A stretch of DNA of 64,000 bases from Asterias rubens (taxonomy: Eukaryota > Echinodermata > Asteroidea > Forcipulatida > Asteriidae): positions 6,673,214-6,737,213 of the forward strand of contig NC_047080.1 of the NCBI RefSeq assembly GCF_902459465.1, in the 5' to 3' direction. Positions within the stretch are counted from its first letter, which is position 1; the number at the start of each line of letters is the position of its first letter. Below are positions 44,570 to 56,551 of this stretch, in pieces. The notes under the pieces are model-generated. The model ran no database searches. It was not told where the DNA came from and saw only the letters and a list, made by a program, of their open reading frames with translations. The position numbers and the translations under genes were made by a program.

Positions 44570-47500
44570 ATGTTGTCATCCATCAGTGTGAAATGTCTCA
44601 CAGATTTATCAACGAAGGGGACAAATTCTTGCACATGGGATCACAACCAAAAACAACATAGTGGAACTGCTTCTCATATGGAGAAAATGATCGACTGGCA
44701 GCAAAGATTGCCACTGGAAACTTCATTACGATTATCCAGCATGATGTCATCCAGCAGCCGAACAAACACATTATAAGGATAAACCCCCAAACCAAGGTAA
44801 ATTTCTAAGTATTAACCAATATGATTTAGAAGTTCCATTCAAGCACAAGTACATTAGATCTGTTTTCCACATCAAATCAGAATGATACTACTATATCCCA
44901 AAAATAAAGATAGTTTTTGTTAAAAAACCAAGTTCGAAATACATGTGCATGTACATCTCAACCACACAATAAGCTAGAATTTCTAATTTTTGCATTGCAG
45001 CGTTACAGCCTTAACTTTATTATGTTAATTAAAATAATGATCACAGCAAGGACCTTCTTGTAAACATTGTTAAGCATTTTGGCCAACCAAATCTACTGCT
45101 CTGCTACCTCACTTCTTCTTCAACATTACAAAGGGTCAATTACAATTAACCATAAAAATTTCCTTTCCACCCGGCAATTCCTGTCTTGGTCACCACATAA
45201 ACAGTATCGTTTAAACATGAAATCAAATGAGCCACAACTCTTATAGAAATGGCAATATGATGTCAATTCTACTAACTAACTTCTTTTTCATATTGTTCAT
45301 GTTTGTACTGACAGGTCTTCACAAGTACCCACCTTGACGCAAATCCCGCAGTTGAAGACACTTTTTTTAATGCCCCCAACTTCATCCATTGCAGATGCAC
45401 ATTTGATGTCGCCAAATAAGCGTATCAGTGTTCAAGGACTGGCAACAACAGTAAGTAAAAGTACAACTCAGATTATTTATCCAACTCAACAATGTTTAAC
45501 CATTAATTTATAACTCAATGAAACATTTAAACTAAAAGGTTTAAGCCACTACAATACCAGTGGAATATACGCAAGCACCTTAGCCCCCCCCCCCACGCCC
45601 CGCCCTGCTCAATTAAAAGGCAATTATATTTTTTGGCACACATAAATAACTCCACGATGTATGCAATATCTCTACTGTAAACACCGTGCGAACTAGTTAC
45701 ACAGAAAGCAACTTTCACAAGACACCTCATTTCATATTTCTCAAATACCAGCCCCCCCCCCACCCCCCCCCCCAAAAAAAAAAAAACCCACATACTTTTG
45801 CACGCACCATTGTGGAGACTTCCTATTGTTGTCCAATTATTTCCTTTTCTAAAAAATTAATTTGTGGGGACCCAGTTTAACAAAGAAAAACGTTGTGGAG
45901 ACCTCTGTTCCATTTTTTAAAAGACCCCACAAATGTGGGTATGCCCATCCACCCCAATAAACAAGAAAAACACACAATTTTTCAATGCAATCGGCCATAG
46001 AGATTGAAGTACAGGTACTAAAGCCAAAATTCATGAAATAAAATGTTAAATAATTTAAAGCAATTACAATTGAAATATTACTTTCTCATACACAATAGCA
46101 AACTCTACAACCACAACAGAACATTATTACTACAGTAAATCTCACAAAAAAAGATTATCTACCATTTTACACGTACAACTCACATGCAGTAGTGTTTTAA
46201 AAAATGTCTTAGTATGATACAAACTTTATTGTACACCATTTTTACACAAATACAGTTTCAAAAATGTTGCAATATACCAATCAAAAATATAAAATCATTT
46301 CATTATAAACTGATAGGTCTCACCAGTGAAAGTAGGAGACAATTGGTCCCGCAAAGAAATACAGCTGAAAGACCCACGTACTTCACAGTCCATCAGATGT
46401 AAACTATGGGGCAATGCAACAGACCTGCCAGTGAACGAAGGTACAATGTTCACTATCAGTAATCTGGAAGTTGCACAGTACCATAACGTCACAAGTACCA
46501 ACAGTACAGCGCAGACAGCAATTACTGTAAGTATCAATAGAAAGAAATGTCCTACTTTAAACAGTAAATATACCAAACGAACACAGTTCATACAAACTTT
46601 CTTCATGTACTACATCCAGAAATGGTAAAAATCTTCTTTAAATTTACTTCGTCCCTGTTGCAAAAATTTTAAAATATATTTCATCCCTAACCATCGCTGA
46701 AAAAAATACCATAAAAACATGTATAATACAAAACATTCCCTCTTCATTTTTATGCTATTTCATATCAATTTCTACTACATTTCACAAATGTTTATATTTG
46801 CAATGCAAATGAAAAACGCATCCCAAGAGATACATTTTTTTTTAATTTCCTGATTTCACAGTCTTCCAGATTTGTGTTCAAATTGTCAACGCAAATGTGA
46901 CGCAGTATATCAAAGTGTGGAATTTCCCCTTAGTTTGACTTTTAAGTTGTACATATAGCCTTACGAGGAAATGTTAACATTTAAATATTTCAAGATGATG
47001 ATCTGAACTAAATAAATGTACAATGCAAATCCATGGTTAACATGCAAGATGAATGCCTAATTTTCAACCTTACCAGTGAACATGCTTATGTTTAAACTTA
47101 AACGCAACTGTGACGCAGTATATCAAAGTGTGGAATTTTTTTCCTTAGTTTGACTTTTAAGTTGTACATATAGCCTTACGAGGAAATGTTAACATTTAAA
47201 TATTTCAAGATGATGATCTGAACTAAATAAATGTACAATGCAAATCCATGGTTAACATGCAAGATGAATGCCTAATTTTCAACCTTACCAGTGAACATGC
47301 TTATGTTTAAACTTAAACAAAACTGTGCAGTCAAATAGCACAACTATTTGCTTACCAAACCAGTGCTATGAAATCGGCCCAACCTTAACACAGCTATGAC
47401 AAACAATGTTTTTGCATATTATATTCAATCAGGAAATTGAGATGCCTGCTGAAAACAGGGAGTATATCATACAAGGCTTTGATACTGAAAGGTAAGACAT

Positions 47501-49798
47501 TTAAACAGTTTTATTTATTCATTCTAACTTTTTCCCCCAGTATTTTCAGTTTAAGACAATGTCTTACTTGGCCATCCAAAATTAGAATTCCAATGCTTCT
47601 GACAATTTACCAAGATAACCAATGGTACATGCTAAGTGCCTTTTCATGTCATCAGAGGTACTAGTTTTCAGGAAATTAGACCAAATACAAGCATTTTATT
47701 ATTAAATTATAACCCAAGTCAAGGCTTTTCCATGAACAACGAGGACTGCTTCTGCATGATTTAAGGTTTTATCTTTCTAAACAAAAACCTTACTGGCATT
47801 TATGTCATATTCAGGGCTACAAATTTACTCAACTTCATATAAAAATTACAAATGTTTAAACACACACAGATGACTCACTGCTATTCACCAATACAAATTG
47901 TTGTACTATTGTAACAAATGACTCCCACTCGGGCCCATAACTACACATACGCCATGCGTTACATTATTTTAATGAATGCATAAACAATAAAACGAACTTC
48001 TACTCAACTATGATATATCGCTTTCAACACACTAAAAATCAAAATTTCCATAACTATACAGTATTGAAGTCATGAATTTCAGGTCACCTACCCACAATAA
48101 GGTATTTATATAAAAATGTAATCACAACATAGAGCAAGGGGCACACATACTTCATTAGTTGGCATTACACTTCCCGGATCAAAATATACATCTCACTTCT
48201 GAAGACCCACTCACTACAGTATTGCCAGTCTATGCAACATCCAATTTTCCAGATAGTTTGTACCTATCTTCTATTTCCGTTATTCACTTTTATACCATAA
48301 ACAATAATATACATATCTTTTTTTCTTATTGCAGCAACCCTCCACAGATCATTACACAGGATGACGTCACTCTTAACATAAACATCGAACAGCTCGTCCA
48401 ACTAGCCCCAAGGCACCAAATAGATGAACTCCAGGGCGCTCTTCCACTAACCGTTGAGTTAGTTGTGGACCTTGGAACGCTTACTGTTATTGACATCAAT
48501 CGGTAAGTATTCAACTTCAAAATGTTCTTTATAAGTATATTAAAACCTTTCCACAACGGCTTTATCCACAAATTACAATGCGTTCAAAACCAAACAGGCA
48601 AATCATACCAGCATCACTCCACTACTATCTTCATCAATCAACAACAACCCACTAACAATAATCATAAACTAACCTTTAAACACAAACTGATTTTCTTCAA
48701 AATCAACAGCCACCCAATCAATTTCCAATACAATTATTACTATTTTTGTCATAACTTGCACAGCCCAAATTTTACCGATGGTTCTGTCAGAATATCACAC
48801 GGCAGTTGACCCCCCCACCCTCCCCCACCCTCCCCTCACCTGGGTTCTACTCTTTTGATTACATGCCAACGTTCACATATAGTATCAACATAAACAGACA
48901 CAAGATGTGCATGTATCTTTCACTTTATGCAAGTAAAAGATACCAACTAAGTATCAAATATCTGGGCCTACTGCATTTCCATTATTTTGTTATGTAGGAT
49001 GACGTTCAAAAATGTATGAATTGCTGAACACACGTTTTTCTTATTATGAAACACTTTCAAATACAACAAGATTAGTATCAAAATGTATGAATTGCTGAAC
49101 ACATGTTTTTCTTATTATGAAACACTTTCAAGTACAACAAGATTAGTATCAAAATGGTTGAATTGCTGAACACATGTTTTTCTTATTATGAAACACTTTC
49201 AAATACAACAAGATTAGTATCAGTTTTACTATCTCAACATGAATCCATGATATTGATAATACAAGTCAAGTATAGCCACCTGCAGAAGAGTTTCCTGAAA
49301 AAAACCCAATCTGTCCATGCTCTGACGAACTATGAAAAACACCCTGATTATATGCGAACATTTTCTCTATTATGTTGAATGTAATTCACAGTATCTCCCT
49401 GGCTGATTGATGTACAAAACCTTCCTGATTGCAAGATGCAAATGCTGGCAGCATTGCTATAAATCTATCAATCCAATCAGTACAACCCTGTCATCGTTTT
49501 CAGAATCATATCTTCGAAATCTAATGCCTACTCTTTAATTCAAACTACCCTTATCAACAAACCTGTATATACTGAATGGCCAATGGCTATAGGCTATCAA
49601 TTCCAATTATTTCTAAAACCAACCACTTCATCAACTAATGCCGCACTTAAAATCATGTACCTGTACTCAAGCTCCCCAACATTATTAATACTGCCATCCC
49701 CAAAGAACCCTTAAATATTTGAAATTATTTTCATGCAATAATGTTCCTTATTGTTTGTTTTATGCTTCCACAGAGGCGCCAACGATGATGAAATCTAA
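44570..49798 (+). CDS. RPA1-like OB-fold protein, 3' exons; frame breaks in two exons
   Basis: Exons inferred from splice sites and phase: 44570-44796, 45315-45450, 46317-46526, 47433-47491, 48335-48502, 49774-49798 (TAA at 49796). The last four junctions agree in phase (0, 0, 2, 2). Across the join 45450/46317 the protein reads KRISVQGLATT|VSPVKVGDNW, then KEIQLKDPRTSQSIRCKLWG. This is the pattern of an RPA1-type OB-fold (strand motif followed by a -xxLWG segment), a single-stranded nucleic-acid-binding fold. The end is LGTLTVIDINRGANDDEI. The 5' exons are imperfect: the best frame of 44570-44796 has a TAG at 44659-44661, and the good frames of 45315-45450 switch across T7 at 45362-45368. 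These are sequence errors or signs of a pseudogene. An AATAAA lies at 50100-50105. Family call is by motif only; the N-terminus was not found. Confidence 0.6.
46890..47318. repeat. 213-bp tandem duplication in an intron
   Basis: Two adjacent, nearly identical copies carry CGCAGTATATCAAAGTGTGG (46901 and 47114), GTTGTACATATAGCCTTACG and CATGCAAGATGAATGCC. They lie in the 46527-47432 intron of the OB-fold gene. Confidence 0.93.
49012..49222. repeat. 71-bp tandem triplication in an intron
   Basis: Three copies of a 71-bp unit (TTGCTGAACACA at 49021, 49092 and 49163) with TTCTTATTATGAAACACTTT. They lie in the last intron of the OB-fold gene. Nearby TGATTGCAAGATGCAAATG (about 49428) also occurs at about 42550, a dispersed intronic duplicate. 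Confidence 0.93.
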
Positions 49799-50364
49799 GA
49801 GGAATAATGAGAACAGCATCAACCAATCATGAATCACAAAAAATAGTTTAATTGTTGTACATGTAATTATGTAATTTTCTACTGTTTTAAAAGTTTTCAA
49901 ACCAATTTTACTTAATCACATCAATCTTCTTGACTTAATCACATCAATCTTCTTGACTTAATCACTTTAATTTTACCCATACAGTGTACAGGTCATCACC
50001 ATAAACCCTGGGAATTGTTTTTTGAACAGGTTCCCATATCAAAGATCTAATTTAATAGCTTTTAAATGTAATTCTCCATTCCTGTATGACAGAAAACACA
50101 ATAAAGGGTACCACTTTACTTTTTGCAGCAATTTCTCCAATGGTTAAAAAAAACATTTCAGTCACTAAATCAACCCAAAGCTTTTTTATGAGAAAAGACA
50201 TGCATACTTAAATGAAAATAATTTGCCAAGATTCCTCTTACCTTAAAAACAACCACAATTAAGTAGCTCTCATATTTTCATTACTAAATAAAACCCCACC
50301 TGTTTCATGTTGAATTAACTTTCATAGTAATTTCTAACCAACTCAAATTATTTTCATTATAAGC
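49799..50364. other. 3' region of the OB-fold gene
   Basis: Likely 3' untranslated and downstream sequence, with AATAAA at 50100-50105. A 25-bp duplication (CATCAATCTTCTTGACTTAA) occurs at about 49919-49968. Confidence 0.45.
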
Positions 50365-50716
50365 CTGCATATGTCTAGCCTTTTGTCATGGCCTTCGTGG
50401 CTAGCTGCAGAGCGACTGGAAGTGGAGACCACACGCGCGAATGGTGAGTGTAGCGACTGGCGAAGCCACGAGGGCCTTTTCCAACTTGTGTGCGGTTTTC
50501 TTGATGAATTATTCACTTCTGATTGGTTTAGAACTTTGCTACCTCGTCAGGGTAGCAAAACTGGGGAAACAAAGAAAAACATAAGAAACCGCAAATCGAG
50601 TTTGAAAAGGCCCTTGTGGCTGCGCCACTCGCATGTCTGGTCTCCGGTTCCAGTCGTTTCGTGGCTAAAAAGCTGCCCAAGCCACGAAGGCCTTGTAAAA
50701 AGGCTAACATATGTCC
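50365..50716. repeat. ~350-bp inverted-repeat element
   Basis: Left and right arms are imperfect complements: CATATGTCTAGCCTTTTG versus AAAAAGGCTAACATATG, GGCCTTCGTGGCTAG versus AAGCCACGAAGGCC, GAGGGCCTTTTCC versus AAAAGGCCCTTGTGGC. The centre contains CTCGTCAGGGTAGC. MITE-like; open frames in it are not convincing genes. Confidence 0.75.
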
Positions 50717-52041
50717 AGAGCATAGCTGTATATTAAGAGACTTTCGACAACAAAAGCCATTTTGTGTCCAAAACTACGCATGGACTAATACAAGGTACCA
50801 GACCAGTCTGCATTTACACCTAAATTAGCTTCCAGAATAACCACGTATCGAAGAAAACTGGTCCCTCTTTGTCACAACATCCTCCATACACAGCACTGCA
50901 TATATATATTCTTATGTTCAAATACTTCTATGTAGATTCAGGTACTTCTACACAAACTACAGCCATTGAAAAAACACTGCTTATGTATCAGAACAAAAAC
51001 GGTACAATTTCTTCTGTTTTCTGTCATACATATATATAAAACACTGACTAAAATCCATTAAAAAAAAAAAAGGATTAATTTCATTTACCAAAAATAAGTA
51101 ATGATCACTAATAAAACCCTGAAACTAATTTCGTATAATTTCCTAAATCTGTTATAATTAAGTACACTTGTAAATCTTATTTTAAATTACATAGCAGACC
51201 ATTGCCACAATGAACATATCATTTCTTATAACTTTCTAGATTTAATTTTCAACACTTTGTACACGTAACATTTGATTTCAACATTTATATTGCAAGAGCT
51301 GAAATCTATGCCTAAATATTTTTACAAGAATATTTAAATAATTAACCGAATCACATTTTCAATTCAAAAACATTTTACAAATTAGTCTCTCTCCTAACCA
51401 AACAAAACTCGATCCATTTCCCCCCATTTAGTTTCATAGATTTTGTTTGTAAACATTGTGTACAGGTACGTCTAACATTAATGTTTAAAAGTATTCAAGG
51501 GATCCCTGTCCTAAACAAAATAAAACTCCACTAAACTCATCGTTTATTTATTATTAATGTTTTCCCTGTAATCATCCTACCTACTTCGGACTAATTCAAG
51601 TTAACTTTAAGATTAATATCCCTGACATAATTTTTTTTTGGAACTTTATTGACCTACAGTCTTCAATTGTAATCAATCTTAAATCAGGCTGTTAACATTT
51701 CTCATATGTTTGGTGTTTTTTCATTTCTTAAAAACATTTTGATGTGTTGTGTTCTTTAAAAAACAATAAAATGTTTCAAAATCCTGTTGACGGGACAACA
51801 ATGTTTACTTTTCTATTTATTTTTCTGGTATGTACGATATGTATTAACATAACAGTTGTTCTTTTTATTACTATCCATACCACAGCCTCGGCAAGTTTAA
51901 AAATGGTTTAAAAGAAAATCAAACAAAAGCAAATTTTCGGCAACGACGAGATCGCCGCATCATCATGAAATGAGGCAAAAGACGTCCATAGCAACAGCCG
52001 CAACAGTTGCCACTAGTATAGTCTCCCTATCGGATGATACG
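50717..52041. other. Intergenic, AT-rich, no gene recognised
   Basis: AT-rich sequence without recognisable coding, RNA or repeat features beyond short A/T runs. Confidence 0.5.
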
Positions 52042-52645
52042 GCCTTCCAATGAATGTATCACTGGGCCTGAAGGGTGGTGTTTGTCTCTATCCTTGCAAA
52101 TAAAAGACAGCCTTCCAATGAATGTATCACTGGGCCTGTAAGGGTGGTGTTTGTCTCTATCCTTGCAAATAAAAGACAGCCTTCCAATGAATGTATCACT
52201 GGGCCTGTAAGGGTGGTGTTTGTCTCTATCCTTGCAAATAAAAGACAGCCTTCCAATGAATGTATATCACTGGGCCGGTGGTGTTTGTCTCTATCCTTGC
52301 AAATAAAAGACAGCCTTCCAATGAATGTATCACTGGGCCGGTGGTGTTTGTCTCTATCCTTACAAATAAAAGACAGCCTTCCAATGAATGTATCACTGGG
52401 CCGGTGGTGTTTGTCTCTATCCTTGCAAATAAAAGACAGCCTTCCAATGAATGTATCACTGGGCCGGTGGTGTTTGTCTCTATCCTTGCAAATAAAAGAC
52501 AGCCTTCCAATGAATGTATCACTGGGCCGGTGGTGTTTGTCTCTATCCTTGCAAATAAAAGACAGCCTTCCAATGAATGTATCACTGGGCCGGTGGTGTT
52601 TGTCTCTATCCTTACAAATAAAAGACAGCCTTCCAATGAATGTAT
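52042..52645. repeat. 69/63-bp minisatellite, ~9 copies
   Basis: Units begin GCCTTCCAATGAATGTATCA at 52042, 52110, 52179, 52248, 52313, 52376, 52439, 52502, 52565 and (partial) 52628. The first three units are 68-69 bp with CTGTAAGGGTGG; the rest are 63 bp after a 6-bp loss (CCGGTGG), with one 65-bp junction unit. The 63 and 69 bp periods are multiples of three, so long frames appear on both strands; I do not treat them as genes. Confidence 0.95.
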
Positions 52646-52918
52646 CATTGCTCTGCTTACCGCAGAATTCTACGCTTGCGGGGCATCGTAAGCGTAGAGT
52701 TCATTTCATGGATATCGTTAGCAAGGAATTCGGCGCGATTTTTGCGCTAGCTGTGTAAGCGAAGAATGCCTATTAACATGGAGTACGATCCCGCACAAGC
52801 AAAAATTTCCCGCTAACCCGTGAAAATAATACGCTTGCGTAACCGCGGAATTCCCTGCTTCCGTAAGTGCCGATTCTATGCTTACGGTAAGCAGAGCCAT
52901 GAAATTGGGCCCAGTTCT
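52646..52918. repeat. Short interspersed element with GCTCTGCTTACCG ends
   Basis: The start GCTCTGCTTACCGCAGAATT and end TACGGTAAGCAGAGCCATGA are inverted. The interior alternates GTAAGCG/CGCTTGCG and AATTCGGCGCGATTTTTGCG blocks. A worn relative may occur at about 2400-2600. Non-coding. The minisatellite abuts it directly. Confidence 0.6.
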
Positions 52919-53939
52919 CATTTTCACAGTTTTAAAAGCAATAGAGGGCGCACTTCAAAAAACAAGAACAGACCCGTTTATGACAAGAACTCCCGAGTCT
53001 CCCCCTACATCACTAAAACTAGCGGGTATGGGAGCGATTGTTGTGTATGCTGCAAATGGAATGTAGGATAACGGCGGGGGGGGGGGGGGGTAATTGGAGA
53101 GACACTCAGAGGTAATCACTGTGTACAATTGTCTCGGAAACGGTAGTTCAAATTGGTACGCAAATGACAAAATGTTGTTTTGGTCATATTTTGATAACAT
53201 TTTGAGCATGCAAAATATGCTGAGGGGGGTCGAAACGTCGCCTGCCCTCCAAACCCTTTTCGTCCCCTTTCTCCAACTATGAAGCATAGTTTGGGGTGTT
53301 TGTACGGCCGGAGTTTATCATTGGGGAAGGGTGTACTTCGCGCGGCAAACAGCTAAGGGGAAGGGGGATGGCTAAGGGAAACAATGGAGACACTGATGGA
53401 AAACATACAGTACAGGGAACAAAAGTTTTGTATTAATAAGTATGTATTGTCAAATTTCACAAAAGTTGGGGGGCTTACATTGGGGCCAAAGTATTCCAGT
53501 GTTCTCTTTATTCTGGAATACTATGAGAATTCTAATTTTGATACCAACTGATATCTTTTTCCATCAACCACATTACTCTGAAGTGAATTGATCCTTAATA
53601 TATTTACTATCGAAAGCTGCTGTATTAACCAAGTAAGTTTGTATTGATATTAATTTTAAGAGTGGTTACCTAACCCTAACCCCAGGACGCATCGATTCAG
53701 CAGGGTGAACAGTATAGAAGAGAAATAATTTTCTCCTGAACCACATAAAATAGTACCGAGACCAGTCTCGAGACGAAGAACACTGCCAAACAGGAAACTC
53801 TCAAAGTAACATAAATGATGTATCCTGCTGATGAGCGAATGTCATAGATTAATGATCTCAATGCCCTCTTGTATAGTTTAAAACACATCTACTCTACTGA
53901 CATCTTATTTTCACTCAGTTATAACCTTCCGAACATTGA
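52919..53939. other. Intergenic, no gene recognised
   Basis: A G-run at about 53073-53090 and a C/G-rich patch near 53340. No coding or RNA signal was recognised. Confidence 0.5.
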
Positions 53940-54130
53940 AGATATAAGCCATGGGTTACCGTGACCCCATGTTGACCTTTCCTTCCGGGTCAACCGGAAG
54001 TGGGACCATATCTCAAGAACCATGCAACCGATCTTCAGTTTCTTTTCAACTATTAGACCCCTTGAACATTGAAAATTAAAAACGGAACAGCTCTGTGTTT
54101 GTTCACGAACACTTGATGTCTAGTTCGTAA
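53940..54130. repeat. Single module of the GGGTCAACCGGAAGT repeat with tail
   Basis: Matches one unit and the 3' tail of 18255-19380: CTTCCGGGTCAACCGGAAGT, CATGCAACCGATCTTCAGTT, CGGAACAGCTCTGTGTTTGT and CACTTGATGTCTAGTT. Shows that copies share a fixed 3' end, as retroelements do. Confidence 0.8.
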
Positions 54131-54254
54131 TTGTTTTATTTCAATAGTTTTAATGTAAAATCAAATTCATTCTTTTTGACAAATATTTTGGGGTTTATAT
54201 GCGTGCTACCAATTGTATCTCCTTGCTTACTTATTTTGCGTTAGCATCCGACGT

Positions 54255-54645
54255 TAACGGAACACCGTATGCCTTGGATCGGTCGAGTTGGCCTTTGAAA
54301 AGCGTTTGTTACCGTTTGATATAAAATACATATGGGTACAAAGATAATGTAAAAGTTGAACACAATGATCCACACAAACATGCCTCGAAACTGCACGGTT
54401 TTCCTTTTACCTCGTCGAATAACACGGTCGGCCACTTATGGGATTCAAATTGTTGACTCCCATAAATGGCTGACCGAGTTAGTTCGCACAGTGAAAGGAA
54501 AACCACGCGATTTCGAGGCAAATTTGTGTGGATCATTGTATTCTACTTTTAAAACATCTTTCCAACCATATACATTTCATAACAAACGGTTACAAACGCT
54601 TTTTATAGACCAACTCGTCCGATCCAAGGCAACGTGTTCCTTTAA
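54255..54645. repeat. Palindromic family B copy, complete
   Basis: Begins GGAACACCGTATGCCTTGG and ends CCAAGGCAACGTGTTCCTTT. The halves meet around GGGATTCAAATTGTTGACTCC. Nearly the entire element is self-complementary. Confidence 0.85.
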
Positions 54646-54691
54646 GTTGCAAATTATAATAAATTAACTTCTACCAGTTTTAATTTTTTAA

Positions 54692-55080
54692 GTTAAAGAC
54701 AGTGTACACTATTGGTAATTGTCAAAGACCAGTCTTCTCACTTGGTGTATCTCAACATATGCATAAAATAACAAACCTGTGCAAATTTGAGCTCGATTGG
54801 TCGTCGGAGTTGCGAGATAACTATGAAAGAAAAAACACCCTTGTCACACGAAGTTGTGTGCTTTCAGATGCTTGATTTCGAGACCTCAAGTTCTAAACTC
54901 GAGGTCTTGAAATCAAATTCGTGGAAAATTACTTCTTTATCCAAAACTATGTCACTTCAGAGGGAGCTGTTTCTCTCAATGTTTTATACCATCAACCTCT
55001 CCCCGTTACTTGTTACCAAGTAAGGTTTTATGCCACACATTATTTTGAGTAATTACCAATACTGTCCACTGCCTTTAAAG
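54692..55080. repeat. Palindromic family A copy, complete
   Basis: Begins TTAAAGACAGTGTACACTAT and ends CAATACTGTCCACTGCCTTT, with the CTCAAGTTCTAAACTCGAG core. It follows the family B copy by under 50 bp. Confidence 0.88.
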
Positions 55081-55693
55081 GTGAATGTTTCATTTCAATA
55101 GTTCTATTTAGTTTTATTTATTATTTTTGATGAATATTTTGGGGGTTTGAAAGATTTCATTTTCTAAGTGTTACGTAATTTTAACACCTTTCATCATCAA
55201 GCTTGTTATCATTCATACCTTGCAAAATGTATAAAATAAAAAGTGTCCAGTCCAGGGTACGCAGGGTATTCTGACACCATGATGTATAATCAGCACACAA
55301 TTTTAATTACGACGATAAATAATTTTATTGATAAAGTTAAATGATCATTCTGTTCAAGGTTGAACCCCACAAGTCGGTACCCACGGCAGACTACTACAAA
55401 ACAATGGAATTACCAAAACAACTAAAGAAAGGGGAAACCAGCAACTGACATAAATATATAGGCAACGGTAAAATCATTATGTGTACGATAACAAATAGTT
55501 AAGTAATTTATTTACAAAATCGAAGCATTTTATACAAAGGGTATTTCATTCGATATGAATGGTTATGGTATCTAATTTACCTCAATGAGAGATCCCTTTC
55601 TGTAAAAATGAGTGGAAAAGTGGTGACGACATGCGGAAAGTTATCCGAAATACCAGTTTGCGTGCTCAATCGACCCAGGGTGCTCGGCGGCGA
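55081..55693. other. Intergenic, no gene recognised
   Basis: AT-rich sequence; no recognisable feature. Confidence 0.45.
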
Positions 55694-56196
55694 GTCCGGT
55701 GTGGCGGTTTCAACTTTCCGCTGTGTTCAGTTTTCCGAATGACCAAATACGGTAGCATTCGTCATGCGATGCCTGCGCACAGCAAGCGAAAGTAGTCCAT
55801 TTTTAGTGCCGTATTGAGTCATCCATTACCCTCCGGTAGCTGTCATGGCGGCGTTCACGAGTCGAGTACAACTAGCGGCAAACGCGTGGATCGTATGAGT
55901 TGTTTTTTAAGCAAACAGTGTGACCTGCCTAAAGTTGTACCCATGAATACATGTAAAGATAGTGCAAGAGATTATGTGACTACACAGAAAAGAATCGTAA
56001 TATAAACAATTTGGGGGTCACTGCTGAGAGAACTACAGTACTCGCCAGGGTACTCGCGGCGGTATCTGACAGGTCACCCGGAAAACTGAACACGCCGGAA
56101 AGCTAAAACCGTTCGAACAACGTGCTGATATGTCCGACTACGTCACCCGGAAAACTGAACACGGCGGAAGACTGAAACCGCCACACCGGCGCTCAC
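55694..56196. mobile_element. ~500-bp terminal-inverted-repeat element
   Basis: The left end CCGGTGTGGCGGTTTCAACT plus GTGTTCAGTTTTCCG is the complement of the right end, CGGAAAACTGAACACGGCGG plus GAAACCGCCACACCGG (about 50 bp of terminal repeat). A third copy of the inner terminal sequence (CACCCGGAAAACTGAACACG) lies at about 56075, so the right end is partly duplicated. The interior holds no transposase-like frame. Non-autonomous DNA transposon by structure. Confidence 0.75.
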
Positions 56197-56234
56197 CAGT
56201 GGGTAGCCTTCGGTAGTACATCATAGTTAAGGTA

Positions 56235-56551
56235 GTCCAAACCCTCAGTACCACGCTCAAAGAACTCCCGTCCGGTCAGCAGTAGCGCCGCTAGTTCCCA
56301 AGGAAGAAGCAGTCAGCATCATTAATCCCCTAGATTTGTGCCGGTCAGCGTCCCATCCCGAGATTCCCAGAATCGAAAGAGCTATGGCATGTGTACCCTT
56401 TACCGAATTATTACTCAAGCTTGACCACGTCTTGAAAGAAATAAGTGCGCCAATAAAAAAGTACACAGGTGGGGAAAGTAAAGAAAGAAAGATTCACGGC
56501 TCAGCAAACACACACAGTGGCTATGGATTTAAAGGTGAAAACTGTGACTAG
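56235..56551 (+). CDS. Unrecognised ORF, possible exon
   Basis: The frame is open from about 56232 to TAG at 56549-56551, about 105 codons, with the first ATG at 56382. The peptide reads like real protein: a Pro/Val-rich start (APLVPKEEAVSIINP), a central amphipathic segment (FTELLLKLDHVLKEISAPIK) and a Lys/Gly-rich end. Family not recognised. Since there is no early ATG it may be an internal or terminal exon. It lies immediately downstream of the inverted-repeat element, so an element-derived origin is possible. Confidence 0.25.

Noticed and set aside
50371-50828. Overlapping 60-120-codon frames on both strands
   Set aside because: They lie in an inverted-repeat element, so complementary arms give mirrored frames; no homology recognised.
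52059-52758. Long overlapping frames in the 63/69-bp minisatellite
   Set aside because: Period is a multiple of three and frames are open on both strands; no start context or homology.
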